Positions 45,986 to 56,285 of a stretch of 64,000 nt of DNA are shown in pieces. The stretch is taken from NCBI GenBank assembly GCA_029204225.1, contig CM055111.1, forward strand, positions 4,230,933 to 4,294,932. Direction: 5' to 3'. Source of the stretch: Diphasiastrum complanatum (lineage: Eukaryota > Streptophyta > Lycopodiopsida > Lycopodiales > Lycopodiaceae). A model generated the notes under the pieces. That model ran no database searches and was not told the DNA's origin. It was given only the letters and a program-made list of their open reading frames with translations. Position 1 is the first letter of the stretch, and each line of letters opens with the position of its first letter. Made by a program: the position numbers and the translations under genes.

Positions 45986-48900
45986 ATGGCTTCCAATGGT
46001 GGGATCATGCTAGAGTCTAGTGAAAGGTTGAGTTCATCAAACTACTCTACTTGGAAAGTGAGGATGGAGTCCTTACTTGAGTTGAATGAACTCATGGACA
46101 TAGTTGCAGAAATTGAAGAGAGACCTCTCACACTTCAAGAGCAACAAAGGTTTGATAAGAAGGCCAAAAGGGCTCTTCATATCATTAAAATGAATGTTAC
46201 AAATGAACTTCTCAAGGAAGTTGGAAAGTGTCAAAGTGCAAGTGAGGCATGGAATGCCTTAAAGAAGCTCTTTGAATCAAAGTCCACATCTAGGGTATTG
46301 ACCCTAAGGAGACAAATATTTTCTAGTAGGCAAAGAGAGGGTGAAAGTGCTCATGCATTTATCTTGAGAGTTAAGTCCCTAAGTGATGATTTAGCATGCA
46401 TTGATGAGAACATAAAAGATGGTGAAATAGTCCAAGTTATGTTGAATGGTTTGCTAAATGAGCATGCTAACCTTGTGCAAAGTTTTGCCATTCAAAGAGT
46501 CTTGCCAAGTGTGGTTGACTTGCAAGAAATCTTATTGGCTGAAGAACATAGGTTGCAATCAAAGCTTGATGGTGCATCCTTGCAAGGTGGAGGTGAAGAG
46601 GCTTTCTTCACAAAAGGCAAATTCAAGGGCAAAGGTAAAGGCAAAGGGAAATGGTCCAAAGGTGGTAACTTTGATCATGATGATCACTCTTCCTCTTCCT
46701 CTTCTACTAAGAACAATAAGTCAAAGTTCAAGTGCTTTTATTGTGGGATAAAAGGTCATTTTGCAAATGAATGTTATAAGAAGAAAAGAGAGCAAGGAGA
46801 GAGGCAAGGAAATCTTACAATAGATGAGGAAGAACATAACACATGTGAATCACTTGTTATGACTTCAAGTTTGTTAGCCAACATAGATGATAATGATCCT
46901 TGGTGGATTGATAGTGGAGCCTCATCTCACATGACAAGACATAAGGAATACTTTACATCCTTATTGTCTTATGAGGGAGAAGGTAACATCATCTACACTG
47001 CAAATGATGGTCAATGTGACATCAAAGGCATAGGCACTATTCCTATTTCCCTTTCAACAAATAGGAAAGCAAATCTTGAAAATGTTTTGTACATTCCTTC
47101 AATCACTAAGAATTTGCTTAGTGTAAGTCAAATGATTGACAAAGGACTTGATGTGGAGTTCATTGGAGATGCATGTTTGATAAGTAAATGTGGATCCTTG
47201 ATTGCTCAAGGTAGGAGGCATGGTAAACTTTTCAAGCTTGATGCATGTGTGATCTCTAATCATGAAGGATGTATGGCTAGGGAGCAATTGACAAACCAAG
47301 AAGTTTGGCACAAGAGGTTGGGCCATCCCAACTTCAAATCTTTTGAGGTAATGGCAAAGAAAGAGCTTGTTCTTGGTCTCCCTAAAAGTCTTGTTGCAAA
47401 CAATAGTGTTTGTGAACATTGTGCCTTGTCCAAATCTCATAGACTTGCTTATTCTAGATCTACTTCTAGATCTAAAGAAGCTTTTCAACTTGTGCATTCT
47501 GATATTCATTCTTCTAGTACAACTAGCAATGGTGGGGCAAAGATGTATGCAACTTTCATTGATGACTTTAGTAGGTATACTTGGATCTATCTTTTTAAAA
47601 GTAAGGATGAAGTGTTTGCTGCATTTGTCAAGTTCAAGAATGAAATGGAAAACCAATTCAATACAAAGATCAAATGCTTAAGATCTGATAATGGAGGGGA
47701 ATACACCTCAAATAGGTTCAAAGACTTTTGTATAGCACATGGGATTAAGAGGGAGATGTCTAGTCCTAGGACTCCACAACAGAATGGAGTGGCCGAGAGG
47801 AAGAATAGAACCCTTTGTGAATGTGCCAAGGCAATGAGACTACATGCTAATCTTGCTAAGTCTTTTTGGGGGGAAGCTTTAGCATGTGCTAACTATCTAT
47901 GTAATAGATGGAAAAGTGCTTCCTTGGATGGTAAAACTCCTCATGAGGTTCTTTATGGTAGAAGGCCGAGTGTCAAGCATTGTAGGATCTTTGGATGTAC
48001 ATGTTTTGTCAATATCACACTTGATGATAGAACTAAAGAAGATCCTTCATCAAAGAAGGGTGTGTTTGTTGGCTATAGTGAAGTAAGCAAGGCTTACAAA
48101 GTGTACATTCCTTCTACAAAGAAAGTTGTCATAAGTAGGGATGTCATCTTTCATGAAGAGAATGTTTCCAATGTTGTTGATGTTGATGTTGATGTGCCTA
48201 CTAATCATCATGATGTGCAAGATGTCTTGGATGAAGATGGAGATGCCACTCCAAAGCAAACTTCAAGGAAGACTCAAAGGCAAAGGGCTAAGCCATCAAG
48301 GCTAACCTATGATGAAAAAGGAAAGCAAGTGGTGGACAACTCTAACTTTGCTTTTCTTACCTCTTTTGATGAACCAACTTGTGTAGGTGAAGCAATTCAA
48401 AAGAAGGAATGGATCCAAGCCATGGATCATGAGCATCAAGCACTCATCAAAAGCAACACATGGAGGTTGGTAAAGCTTCCAAAGGACAAGAAGGCAATTG
48501 GTTGTAAGTGGATCTTCAAGATCAAGACAAATCAAGATGGATCAATCAACAAGTACAAGGCAAGGTTGGTGGCAAAGGGGTATGCTCAAGAATATGGTAT
48601 TGACTATGATGAGACCTTTGCACCCGTGGCAAAGATGGTAACTATTCGAATCCTAATCTCTCTTGCAACTCTTTATGATTGGGATATGTGGCAAATGGAT
48701 GTTACTAATGCCTTCTTGAATGGTGATCTTGAAGAAGATATTTACATGGAGCAACCCGAGGGCTATGTTTCACATGATGAGCCTAATCATGTGTGTTATC
48801 TCCAAAAGAGTTTGTATGGGCTAAAGCAAGCACCAAGGAGTTGGTATGCTAAGCTCAATTCCTTCTTACTTTCTCAAAACTTTGTTATGAGTGAGTATGA

Positions 48901-49939
48901 TCATTCTCTCTACTTTATATTGAATGAAAATGATATCACTTTACTTTTGATCTATGTTGATGACATTATCTTAAGTGGTGGTAACAATCTAGATATAGAT
49001 GAAATCAAGATGGCACTCAAAAGAGAGTTTGAAATTCAAGATCTTGGTAAACTTCATTATATCTTAGGAATAGAGATTATTAGAACTTCTAAATCTACAT
49101 TCATATGTCAAGAAAAGTATGTTAACTCTATTCTAAAAAGGTTTCATATAGAAGATTGTAAAGTTGTTTCTACTCCTATGGAATCAAATGTAAAGCTAAC
49201 TACAAGAAGTAATGAAAGATCCTTCAAGGACATTACTCTCTATAGAAAGCTAATAGGATCTATTATATGGTTAACCATCACAAGACCTGATCTAAGCTTT
49301 GTGGTTGGTAAACTAAGTCAATTTATGCAAGATCCTAGTGAGGCTCATTGGAAGCTAGGAAAGAGAGTACTTAGATACATCTCGGGATCTAGAGATTTTG
49401 GCATCTTGTATGGAGGTACTACACCTAACCTTTGTGGATTTTCAGATTCAGATTTTGCAGGTGATCAAATGGATAGGAAGTCAACAAGTGCCTTTGCAAT
49501 CTATCTTGGAGATGGAGTGGTCTCATGGCTATCAAAGAAGCAACCAACTATCTCTCTATCTTCCACCGAAGCCGAGTACAAGGCATCAACAACATGCACC
49601 AAGGAGATTCTTTGGATCAAGAGGATGTTATTGGATCTTCACTTGCTGGAACCAGAGAAGACTCCAATCATACTTTGTGATAACCTTTCAGCCCAAAGCT
49701 TGGCAAGCAATCCTGTTTTTCATGCAAGGAGCAAGCACATTGAGATTGCTCACCATTTTGTGAGAGATCAAGTCATTGCCAAAGAGGTGGAGCTTCAACA
49801 TGTCTCTTCAAAGGAGTGTGTGGCTGATATCTTCACCAAACCATTGGGAAAGGACCTATATTTAATGCATAGATCTAATCTTGGAATGTGCTCAAAGACT
49901 ATGTTGAAACTAGCATCCAATGTTGAAGAGGGAGTGTGA
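45986..49939 (+). CDS. Ty1/copia gag-pol polyprotein, element K, intact
   Basis: One open frame of 1317 codons with all parts needed for retrotransposition. Gag domain about residues 1-200 (LSSSNYSTWKVRMESLLELN, KMNVTNELLKEVGK); basic Gly/Lys linker 210-225; CCHC CFYCGIKGHFANEC 250-263; aspartic protease WWIDSGASSHM, catalytic Asp309; integrase HHCC finger His442, His447, Cys476, Cys479; integrase core Asp506, Asp568, Glu604 (35 residues between the last two); RT about 815-1060 with YVDD at 990-993; RNase H with Asp1154/1156 (DSDFAGD), STEAEY and CDN motifs, and the tail DIFTKPL. Domain order protease-integrase-RT-RNase H is diagnostic of Ty1/copia. The stop codon lies 5 nt inside the 3' LTR. 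The ATG is the first in frame after the leader; no frameshift separates gag and pol, so the Gag:Pol ratio must be set another way. No catalytic residue is missing. Particles would form in the cytoplasm and the cDNA would be integrated in the nucleus. Confidence 0.97.
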   Translation: MASNGGIMLESSERLSSSNYSTWKVRMESLLELNELMDIVAEIEERPLTLQEQQRFDKKAKRALHIIKMNVTNELLKEVGKCQSASEAWNALKKLFESKSTSRVLTLRRQIFSSRQREGESAHAFILRVKSLSDDLACIDENIKDGEIVQVMLNGLLNEHANLVQSFAIQRVLPSVVDLQEILLAEEHRLQSKLDGASLQGGGEEAFFTKGKFKGKGKGKGKWSKGGNFDHDDHSSSSSSTKNNKSKFKCFYCGIKGHFANECYKKKREQGERQGNLTIDEEEHNTCESLVMTSSLLANIDDNDPWWIDSGASSHMTRHKEYFTSLLSYEGEGNIIYTANDGQCDIKGIGTIPISLSTNRKANLENVLYIPSITKNLLSVSQMIDKGLDVEFIGDACLISKCGSLIAQGRRHGKLFKLDACVISNHEGCMAREQLTNQEVWHKRLGHPNFKSFEVMAKKELVLGLPKSLVANNSVCEHCALSKSHRLAYSRSTSRSKEAFQLVHSDIHSSSTTSNGGAKMYATFIDDFSRYTWIYLFKSKDEVFAAFVKFKNEMENQFNTKIKCLRSDNGGEYTSNRFKDFCIAHGIKREMSSPRTPQQNGVAERKNRTLCECAKAMRLHANLAKSFWGEALACANYLCNRWKSASLDGKTPHEVLYGRRPSVKHCRIFGCTCFVNITLDDRTKEDPSSKKGVFVGYSEVSKAYKVYIPSTKKVVISRDVIFHEENVSNVVDVDVDVPTNHHDVQDVLDEDGDATPKQTSRKTQRQRAKPSRLTYDEKGKQVVDNSNFAFLTSFDEPTCVGEAIQKKEWIQAMDHEHQALIKSNTWRLVKLPKDKKAIGCKWIFKIKTNQDGSINKYKARLVAKGYAQEYGIDYDETFAPVAKMVTIRILISLATLYDWDMWQMDVTNAFLNGDLEEDIYMEQPEGYVSHDEPNHVCYLQKSLYGLKQAPRSWYAKLNSFLLSQNFVMSEYDHSLYFILNENDITLLLIYVDDIILSGGNNLDIDEIKMALKREFEIQDLGKLHYILGIEIIRTSKSTFICQEKYVNSILKRFHIEDCKVVSTPMESNVKLTTRSNERSFKDITLYRKLIGSIIWLTITRPDLSFVVGKLSQFMQDPSEAHWKLGKRVLRYISGSRDFGILYGGTTPNLCGFSDSDFAGDQMDRKSTSAFAIYLGDGVVSWLSKKQPTISLSSTEAEYKASTTCTKEILWIKRMLLDLHLLEPEKTPIILCDNLSAQSLASNPVFHARSKHIEIAHHFVRDQVIAKEVELQHVSSKECVADIFTKPLGKDLYLMHRSNLGMCSKTMLKLASNVEEGV
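49925..49934 (+). other. Polypurine tract of copia K
   Basis: GAAGAGGGAG directly before the 3' LTR; plus-strand primer site. It overlaps the last codons of the polyprotein. Confidence 0.85.
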
Positions 49940-50589
49940 AAATTGTCAACATTTCCTAGCTAGTTTGAGGCCTAAATTGGCTAAAATTGTAAATAGTTTT
50001 GGTTCTGGAGTTTCACACGTGTGAACCAGGCCACAATGTTTTTATTTACTGTATTTTGTCAGTATGATGAAGTGTCAAACTTCATACCCTTCAAAATGAG
50101 ACCATTTTGATGTATTTTGGTCATATAAGCCATTTTTAGCTATTTTTCCTATATAGGGAATATCTAGGGTCAAGTACCTTCTAGAGAGAGGAGAGAGAGT
50201 CATCTTCCTCATCCATAAATAGTAGGGAAGTCGTGGAGAACAGGTTGGAGAAACCTTTTGTATGCTTCATTGAGATCAATAGATCATTGTCATTGTTTCT
50301 TCCTCCATTGAGAGCATTGTTGTGTGTATTGTCTTCAAGCTATTGTGTATGATCTTAGGTGCTTTCCAAAAGTGGTAGGCTGATGTATTATGGACTGTAT
50401 AATGCTATTTTGGGCCGCACTTGATGTTTATGGAAGTTTCCATTTGTGATAAATGCTTTTTGATCAAGTTCTTTGCATTCTAGGTAGCATAGAATGTGTT
50501 GCCAATTCCTAGCTTATGTAGTTTGGAGTGCAAGCATTCAAGCCAATGATCTTGGAGTTTAGATCCACTTAGGATCTGTATTTTTCACA
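49935..50589 (+). repeat. 3' LTR of copia K
   Basis: 655 bp, near-identical to the 5' LTR. Palindrome TTCACACGTGTGAA at 50012-50025. Followed by the CGAAT duplication at 50590-50594. Confidence 0.97.
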
Positions 50590-50822
50590 CGAATAATACC
50601 ATATTTCATGCAAGAAGCAAGCACATAGAAGTGGCACACCATTTTGTGAGAGAAAAGCTTATTGGAGGAGAAATCTATTTGGAGCATGTCAACTCGTCCT
50701 CTTGTATTGCCGATCTACTCACCAAGCCTTTGAGCAAAAGTGCTTTCATCAAGCATAGATCTAATCTTGGAGTTATATCAAGATCAATGCTTAAATCTTC
50801 ATACGTAATTTTTTAGGAGGAG
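50590..50822 (+). pseudogene. Copia A3 RNase H tail and polypurine tract
   Basis: FHARSKHIEVAHHFVREKLI, LEHVNSSSCIADLLTKPLSK and HRSNLGVISRSMLKSS run open to a stop at about 50814, then TTAGGAGGAG precedes the LTR. This copy lacks the 139-bp insert seen in A1 and shows the original sequence there. Confidence 0.9.
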
Positions 50823-51992
50823 TGTGAAGAATTGAAAAAGATTATCTATGTTAGATATAGGGGTCTTATGTTTTTTACATCAAGTATCTAGGTGTAGGAT
50901 GTTGATAAGAACAAATTTGGCATAGATGGCAAATTATGCATTTTCACTTGTAATGCCACTATTGAGCCAAAATAGTGTAAGAGGCTAAACTCGTGCCAAT
51001 TAGAGTGTAGACAAGTGTAATGCCTTTGTTTGATGAATTCTAAGAGGTCCAATAGGATTTAGAGGTGGAACCATGTGTGGTCCAGTAGGAATTTGAGGTG
51101 TGCTTGAATATAGTCCAATAGAATTAAGAGGTGCGTGGATCAATGGTCCAATAGGATTAAGAGGTGACAAAGTGTGGTCCAATCATAGTTAAGCATAGTG
51201 GTAGCTCGTGGATCTACTAGTATCATTGTACTCCTCATTTTTGGATCTAATTGATTTGGTGATTTTATGGATTTTGAGTGTTATTGGATTTCTAGCTTTC
51301 TCTCTCTACCCGAGAGCTCATGACGATTTTTCTCTCTCTACCCGAGGAGAGCAGCTTGTTTTTACTTAAAATATTTTCTAAATACTTCCCACACGTGTAA
51401 GTGATTGTTGGAAGTGATTGAATGCATGTAGTAGTGTGTTTTTGCCATAGGATCTAAGATTGATCTTGAATCTCAATCTAGTCTTGATTTTGGTGCATCT
51501 ACACACATTAGGAGATCACAAGTACATGTTGTGGACAATCCACACGTGTGAAATCAACACTTTGGACAACACATCCTCTAATCTGGAAATAGCTTTCTTT
51601 GTAGAGGCCTATTCCATGCAAACAAAAAGGAAGTCGAATTTGCTATGTATTTCCTCTCTCCATAGTGAGAAGAGAGAAAATTTTTGGAGCTCATTGGCAA
51701 TCTCAAGCTAGTTCACTATGTACATTGAGTTTTTGTGATCCAAATGAAACCAAATCAATTTCTACTTGTTTCTCAAGTTGAAGGCCGTATACAGCCTATA
51801 GTACACACGTGTGGGCTTGGATTTCAATGTTGATCAATGCTTTTCATTGTTAATGCTTGTTGTTTGTCAAATTGCCAATCTAGATCAAGTCTTTTGTGTC
51901 TAGTTTTTTGATAGATTGTTAAGTAGGCATCCAATCACTCTTGTGGATCTTTTGTAGATCCATTTATGGTCCTAAAGTATAGTACTTTCACA
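50823..51992 (+). repeat. 3' LTR of copia A3, full length
   Basis: 1170 bp, TGTGAAGAATTG ... GTACTTTCACA. Three exact ACACGTGT sites at 51391-51398, 51542-51549 and 51805-51812. The last ~350 bp (from GAAGTCGAATTTGCTATG) match the B LTR; the first two thirds do not. Short ORFs inside are LTR translations. Confidence 0.85.
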
Positions 51993-52571
51993 TCAGGTTC
52001 CAGCCTTTGTTACTATCATGCATAAAACAATGGAAGTATAATTTCACATGAGTTTGGAACTTTTTGCAGAGGGAAATTTGCTCTGGTTATGTACCTTCTA
52101 ATATATTTTGAGTCATTTATACAATATTCATCCAACAAGATCTGTTGAATTGATTAGCTTGGCATTCAAAGATTTCAACCCCCCTTGAAAACCAAGATGC
52201 ATTAATACAAAATTTATATTTGTTATTTCTACTGGTCAAAGACTAGATTGATTTAGATAAGAGTGCTACTTGATCATTGTGGTGCGAGCTCTCAATTCCG
52301 TGTTATCTCTTTTGACATCTTGAAACCTTGGACTCCTTCTTTAGGCTTAGCCTTTTCATTTCCCTTTCAAAGTAAGGCGAATGAACAAGTATATTACTTA
52401 ATGTATGTAAGATGATCTTTTGATGACATTTCCAAAGTGGAGTCCTATTGATTTGTTAAGGTACATATTAACATTGAAACTATTCAAATTATCACACATC
52501 ATTAGAAGAATTTTTCTTTCTACAATAGTTTGTCTAATTCTTCATTACTAGAGAACATCTCTGTTTTAATT
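51993..52571. other. No recognised gene; dispersed repeat
   Basis: 52231-52395 is the inverted copy of 40670-40842. The rest is unremarkable AT-rich sequence. Confidence 0.5.
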
Positions 52572-54390
52572 TTACATTGGGATCCAAAGATATTCCCACT
52601 TGTATGGAATCTTCATTCTAAACTTGTAACCGACTGATCTATTGTAAATGCTTTGAGTTGCCCAAGTTATTCCTTTTTTCCTATCTCTTATAAACTGAAT
52701 TTTAAGACAATAGTGTAATGCACCTAAGTCTTTCATTTTGAATTTCCATTTTAGCTTATCCTTAAACTCATTTAATGCTTCTTTGTTATTGCAAATTATG
52801 ATAATATCATCCACATATAAGGCTATTGCTAGAAATAATCAATCAATAACCTTAATATGCAATCCTGTATCAACATAACATCTTTTAAGTCCACTTTGAA
52901 TTTGGAAAATTGACTATCTTTTGATACCACATCCTGGATGATTGATTTAATCCATATAGTGCCTTTTTGAGTGTACATACCTTCTTGTTGTCATCTCTGA
53001 ATCTTATAGGTTTTTTTTTTTCTCCATAAATGGCTTCTAGTTCTCCATGCGAGAAGACATTCTTCATGTCCATCTTCTCAATCTTCCGATATTGTAGATC
53101 ATAGTACCAAGATTTTGGGGGAGGTCAGTTTTACAACTGGAGTGAAGGTTTTCATATAATTCACTATTGACTATATCCCTTTGCAGCTATCAGCTTTGAA
53201 CCTCTCCACTGAACCATCTATTTGATATTTTTTTCAAAAACCCATTTGTAGTCCACCACTTTCCTTCTTGGTGGTAAATCCTCTAGTTTCCAAGCCTAGT
53301 CATTTTTCATATTGGATTCCATTTCTTTCTCACTAGTTTCTCCCATGATTCCCATTCTGGGACGCTTATTTGTGATTTTTACTTTCTAAGATGACTTCTG
53401 TAATCCTCTGCTTCAGGTTCATCTTCTATTTTTTTACCTATGACTTCTTCATCATATAGCTCAACTATAAATGCAAATTCACCCATTTGTGTCTGACATT
53501 CTTTGCTTCTTCTCTTGCCTCTATGTCTTCATCTTCCTCTTCAAAAATCACATCTTTGGACATTGTTACTTTGTGTGTGATCATATTGTAAATCTTGTAC
53601 CCAGAAGCATTCTCTAGATATCCTACAAATAGACAAGTAGATGCTCTTGCATCCAGTTTCTTCCTCTGTTCTTCTAGGACATGCACATAGACTTTACTGC
53701 CAAATATTCTCATATGTCCCAACAATGGCTTATTACCTCACCATACTAGTTTCTAGAATCTCATCTTCAGCACACTACTCGGTACCTTGGTTATGTAAAT
53801 TGCAGTGTTGAGAGCCTCTACCCGTAGAAACTTTGGCAATCCTATATCTTGCAGCATAGATCTTGCCATATCCAACAAAATGCAATTTTTTCTTTTTGTA
53901 ATTCCATTTTGTTGGGGAGTATATGACATGGTGAATTTCTGATGTATGTCCTTCTCTTTGCAAAAATCCTTAAACATGTTGCCAATATACTCTCCTCATT
54001 GTATGATCTCACTCTCTTGATCTTTAACTCCATCTGATTTCTAACTTCTGCGAACATTTTTGGCACCTGATCTTTGGTTCTCAAGGTAAACAAGAATGTT
54101 TTCCTACTATAATCATCTATGAAGGTAACAGAATACCTTGCCTTCCCTATAGACTCCTTCTCCATTGATCCACACACATCTATGTGTATGAGCTCCAAGA
54201 TCCTTTGTGTCACTATTCCAGGTCCTTCAATGTTGCCTCCCTAATGCACACTCTTCATAATCGAAGTTTGCCATTGTTTCCTTGTTCTTTATGAGTTCCA
54301 ATGTCTCTACTCCTATATGCCCTAGCCTTCGGTGTTTTTGAGCATCTTTCTTCATCTTTGATATAACAAAATGAGTTTGATGTTTTGTCA
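52572..54390 (-). pseudogene. Ty1/copia I: pre-integrase, integrase, RT fragment (left arm copy)
   Basis: Minus strand: HRRLGHIGVETLELIKN at about 54345; integrase RILELIHIDVCGSMEKES at about 54207, with first Asp in HIDVCG; KRVRSYNEESI at about 54015 (the second acidic position is degraded and the frame shifts); QQNGITKRKNCI at about 53905 (the usual AER reads TKR, so the Glu is lost); MRIFGSKVYVHV and GYLENASGYKIY at about 53715-53600; RT with MDMKNVFSHGELE at about 53070 and KALYGLNQSSRMWY; then MDDIIIICNN (YVDD reads MDD in this frame) at about 52814 and KMKDLGALHYCLKIQFIRD. Ends in the palm/thumb at about 52572. A second, inverted copy is at 62770-63637. Confidence 0.85.
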
Positions 54391-55212
54391 TAGCCACTAT
54401 GATAAGCTTGTATACATTAGGGGAGTTTCAAACTAGAAAAAGACCCTATAAGAAATGCCACATAGGATGAGAAAAAAAGTCTAATAAAGATAAACAACAT
54501 TGTTTATTTGCTTGCGTACACCACTCCCAATGGTATAACCATGTCCAAGTACAATCATAGAGTTGTTTGAAAAGAGAGGACACTACTTGACTAAGTGATA
54601 TTTATATTGTAATCATATTAGATTTCACAAAAACTACTTTGACTTCTCTCCTAAATGTGGCATATTAACAATTATATGGCATCCTCTCGTTGAGAGTTTT
54701 GATATCACTAGTACAGACATGACTTACCATGTAACCTTTCACATTGAGCAATTGTGCACGTGCTCTAAATTCATGAGGATTACGACCATCAAAAAGTACC
54801 TACCTTGCAAATCTATGTACTTGTTTTTTTACAAGTTAAAGGATTGGACATGAATGAAAATATGTTCATCACCAATAGATGCTCAGTTTGCAAGAATCAT
54901 TTCACATAATGACAAGGTAGTTGAGCTTGCTACAGAATAACACAAGCATAGAACGGATATCATTCTCATTAAAAAGGATGTAAATACTAGTACAAAATGT
55001 GAATTCGTTTTATCTATTGAATAGATAGATTGGTTTGGTAATTGAAATGATTAACAACTACTTGCAAGTTGCAACATATTCATTGAGAACTTTTTAAGCG
55101 CGGTTGTGGAAGAATCTAATTGCACTACACGAGAGATTGCATAAGCTATCAAAGCAAACCCTCAAAGGAAAGAAAAAGGCAGTAAAATTGAATGCACACT
55201 CTGTCCTCTTGC
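54391..55212 (-). repeat. Outer arm of large inverted repeat, non-copia part
   Basis: Matches 61913-62770 in inverse orientation. It contains a coding-like stretch conserved in both arms (NPHEFRARAQ ... LNVKGYM, here about 54800-54725 on the minus strand) followed by GTAAGTC, a good splice donor. Product unknown. Confidence 0.7.
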
Positions 55213-55922
55213 CTAGTGTCAGGCTCTCCCTGATCTTCCTACTAACACCCATCTAACATGCACTGATCGCCACAAATTTCCAGCCTTTTTGATTCCTTGC
55301 AAGTACATAGCATCAAACACAAACATAGTGGAGCTGGCTACGTCGTCTCCTCCCAGCCTTTGCTGAATAGATTATGATCCGGAATGCCTCTCTCTAGGCT
55401 CACTTATCCAAAATCCTCAAGCACCCCTTAACCCTGACCCTTCCTAAATTTTGACACATGGCCAACTTCATGCACAATCGACACTTGCCACTTGGCAGTA
55501 CCCTGACACATAGGCAAGTGAGTAGGTTGACATGTGTCACTCATCCATTGGACCAAGTTTTCCAATGAGCATGTGACACCTGTCATGTTTGACCAGACAA
55601 CCCTGATATGTGTCACTCATTCATTGGACCCAAGTGTCCCAGCAGTGAGCATATGACATGTGTCATGTTGACTAGTCAACTCTTCTACTTTTTAGGAGGT
55701 CAATCCAGCCACTCCGAATTAATGACCCAGTACCCTATACCCAAGCAACGTGCAACTCTGAGGCTCAAAAACATCATTAACAACTTTATTGACATTTCTA
55801 TTACAAGGGTCACCACAGGCCGGTGATAGCCATTTCTGTATTTACAAAAAATACATCTATATGTAGAAGCAATAAACAACCGGGACAGGGAGTAAAAGTT
55901 GTAACACCCAAGCATCGCGATT
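55213..55922. mobile_element. ~710-bp insertion present only in the left arm
   Basis: The right arm reads CTCTTGTAGTAG uninterrupted at about 61905-61920; here the same site is split between CTCTTG and TAGTAG by ~710 bp. It holds a diverged ~78-bp tandem pair (TGTGTCACTCAT.CATTGGACC at about 55530 and 55612) and TGTAACACCC at about 55897, a word typical of gypsy LTR ends. No coding. A solo LTR or non-autonomous element is likely, but its exact ends and target duplication are unclear. Confidence 0.5.
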
Positions 55923-56285
55923 TGATGTAGTAGATTTTGAATAATATTTCATCATTATCGATTGCCCAGTTTAACATAGAGAGCTCGTTTTTTTCAAGCA
56001 TTGGAGCTCTTAACTCAGGATGTTGTGAAGCAATATAATACCTTTAAAGATACACAAATTTTGCTGAAAAGTAATTCAAGGTGAAACTCGTTAAGTGGTC
56101 GTTATAATAGTTGCAAGCGCTATTGTACATCGCGGTTTTATTTTTTAAACTCAAAATCTCAGTTTTTCATAATCTCAATTTCTCATAATCTTAGTTTCTC
56201 AGTTTTTCAAAATCTCAGTTTCTCAGTTTTTCAATATTCGCAATTTAAACGATCACAAACCATAAAAAAATAATCTTCAGGATGC
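55923..56285 (-). repeat. Inner arm of large inverted repeat, left
   Basis: Inverse match to 61570-61912. It includes CTCAG-rich short repeats (TCTCAGTTTTTCA) at about 56140-56235 and a short reading HPEDYFFMVCDRLNCEY ending at 56231. Confidence 0.8.

Noticed and set aside
47099-47656. 185-codon antisense ORF inside K pol
   Set aside because: Shadow of the gag-pol frame on the other strand.
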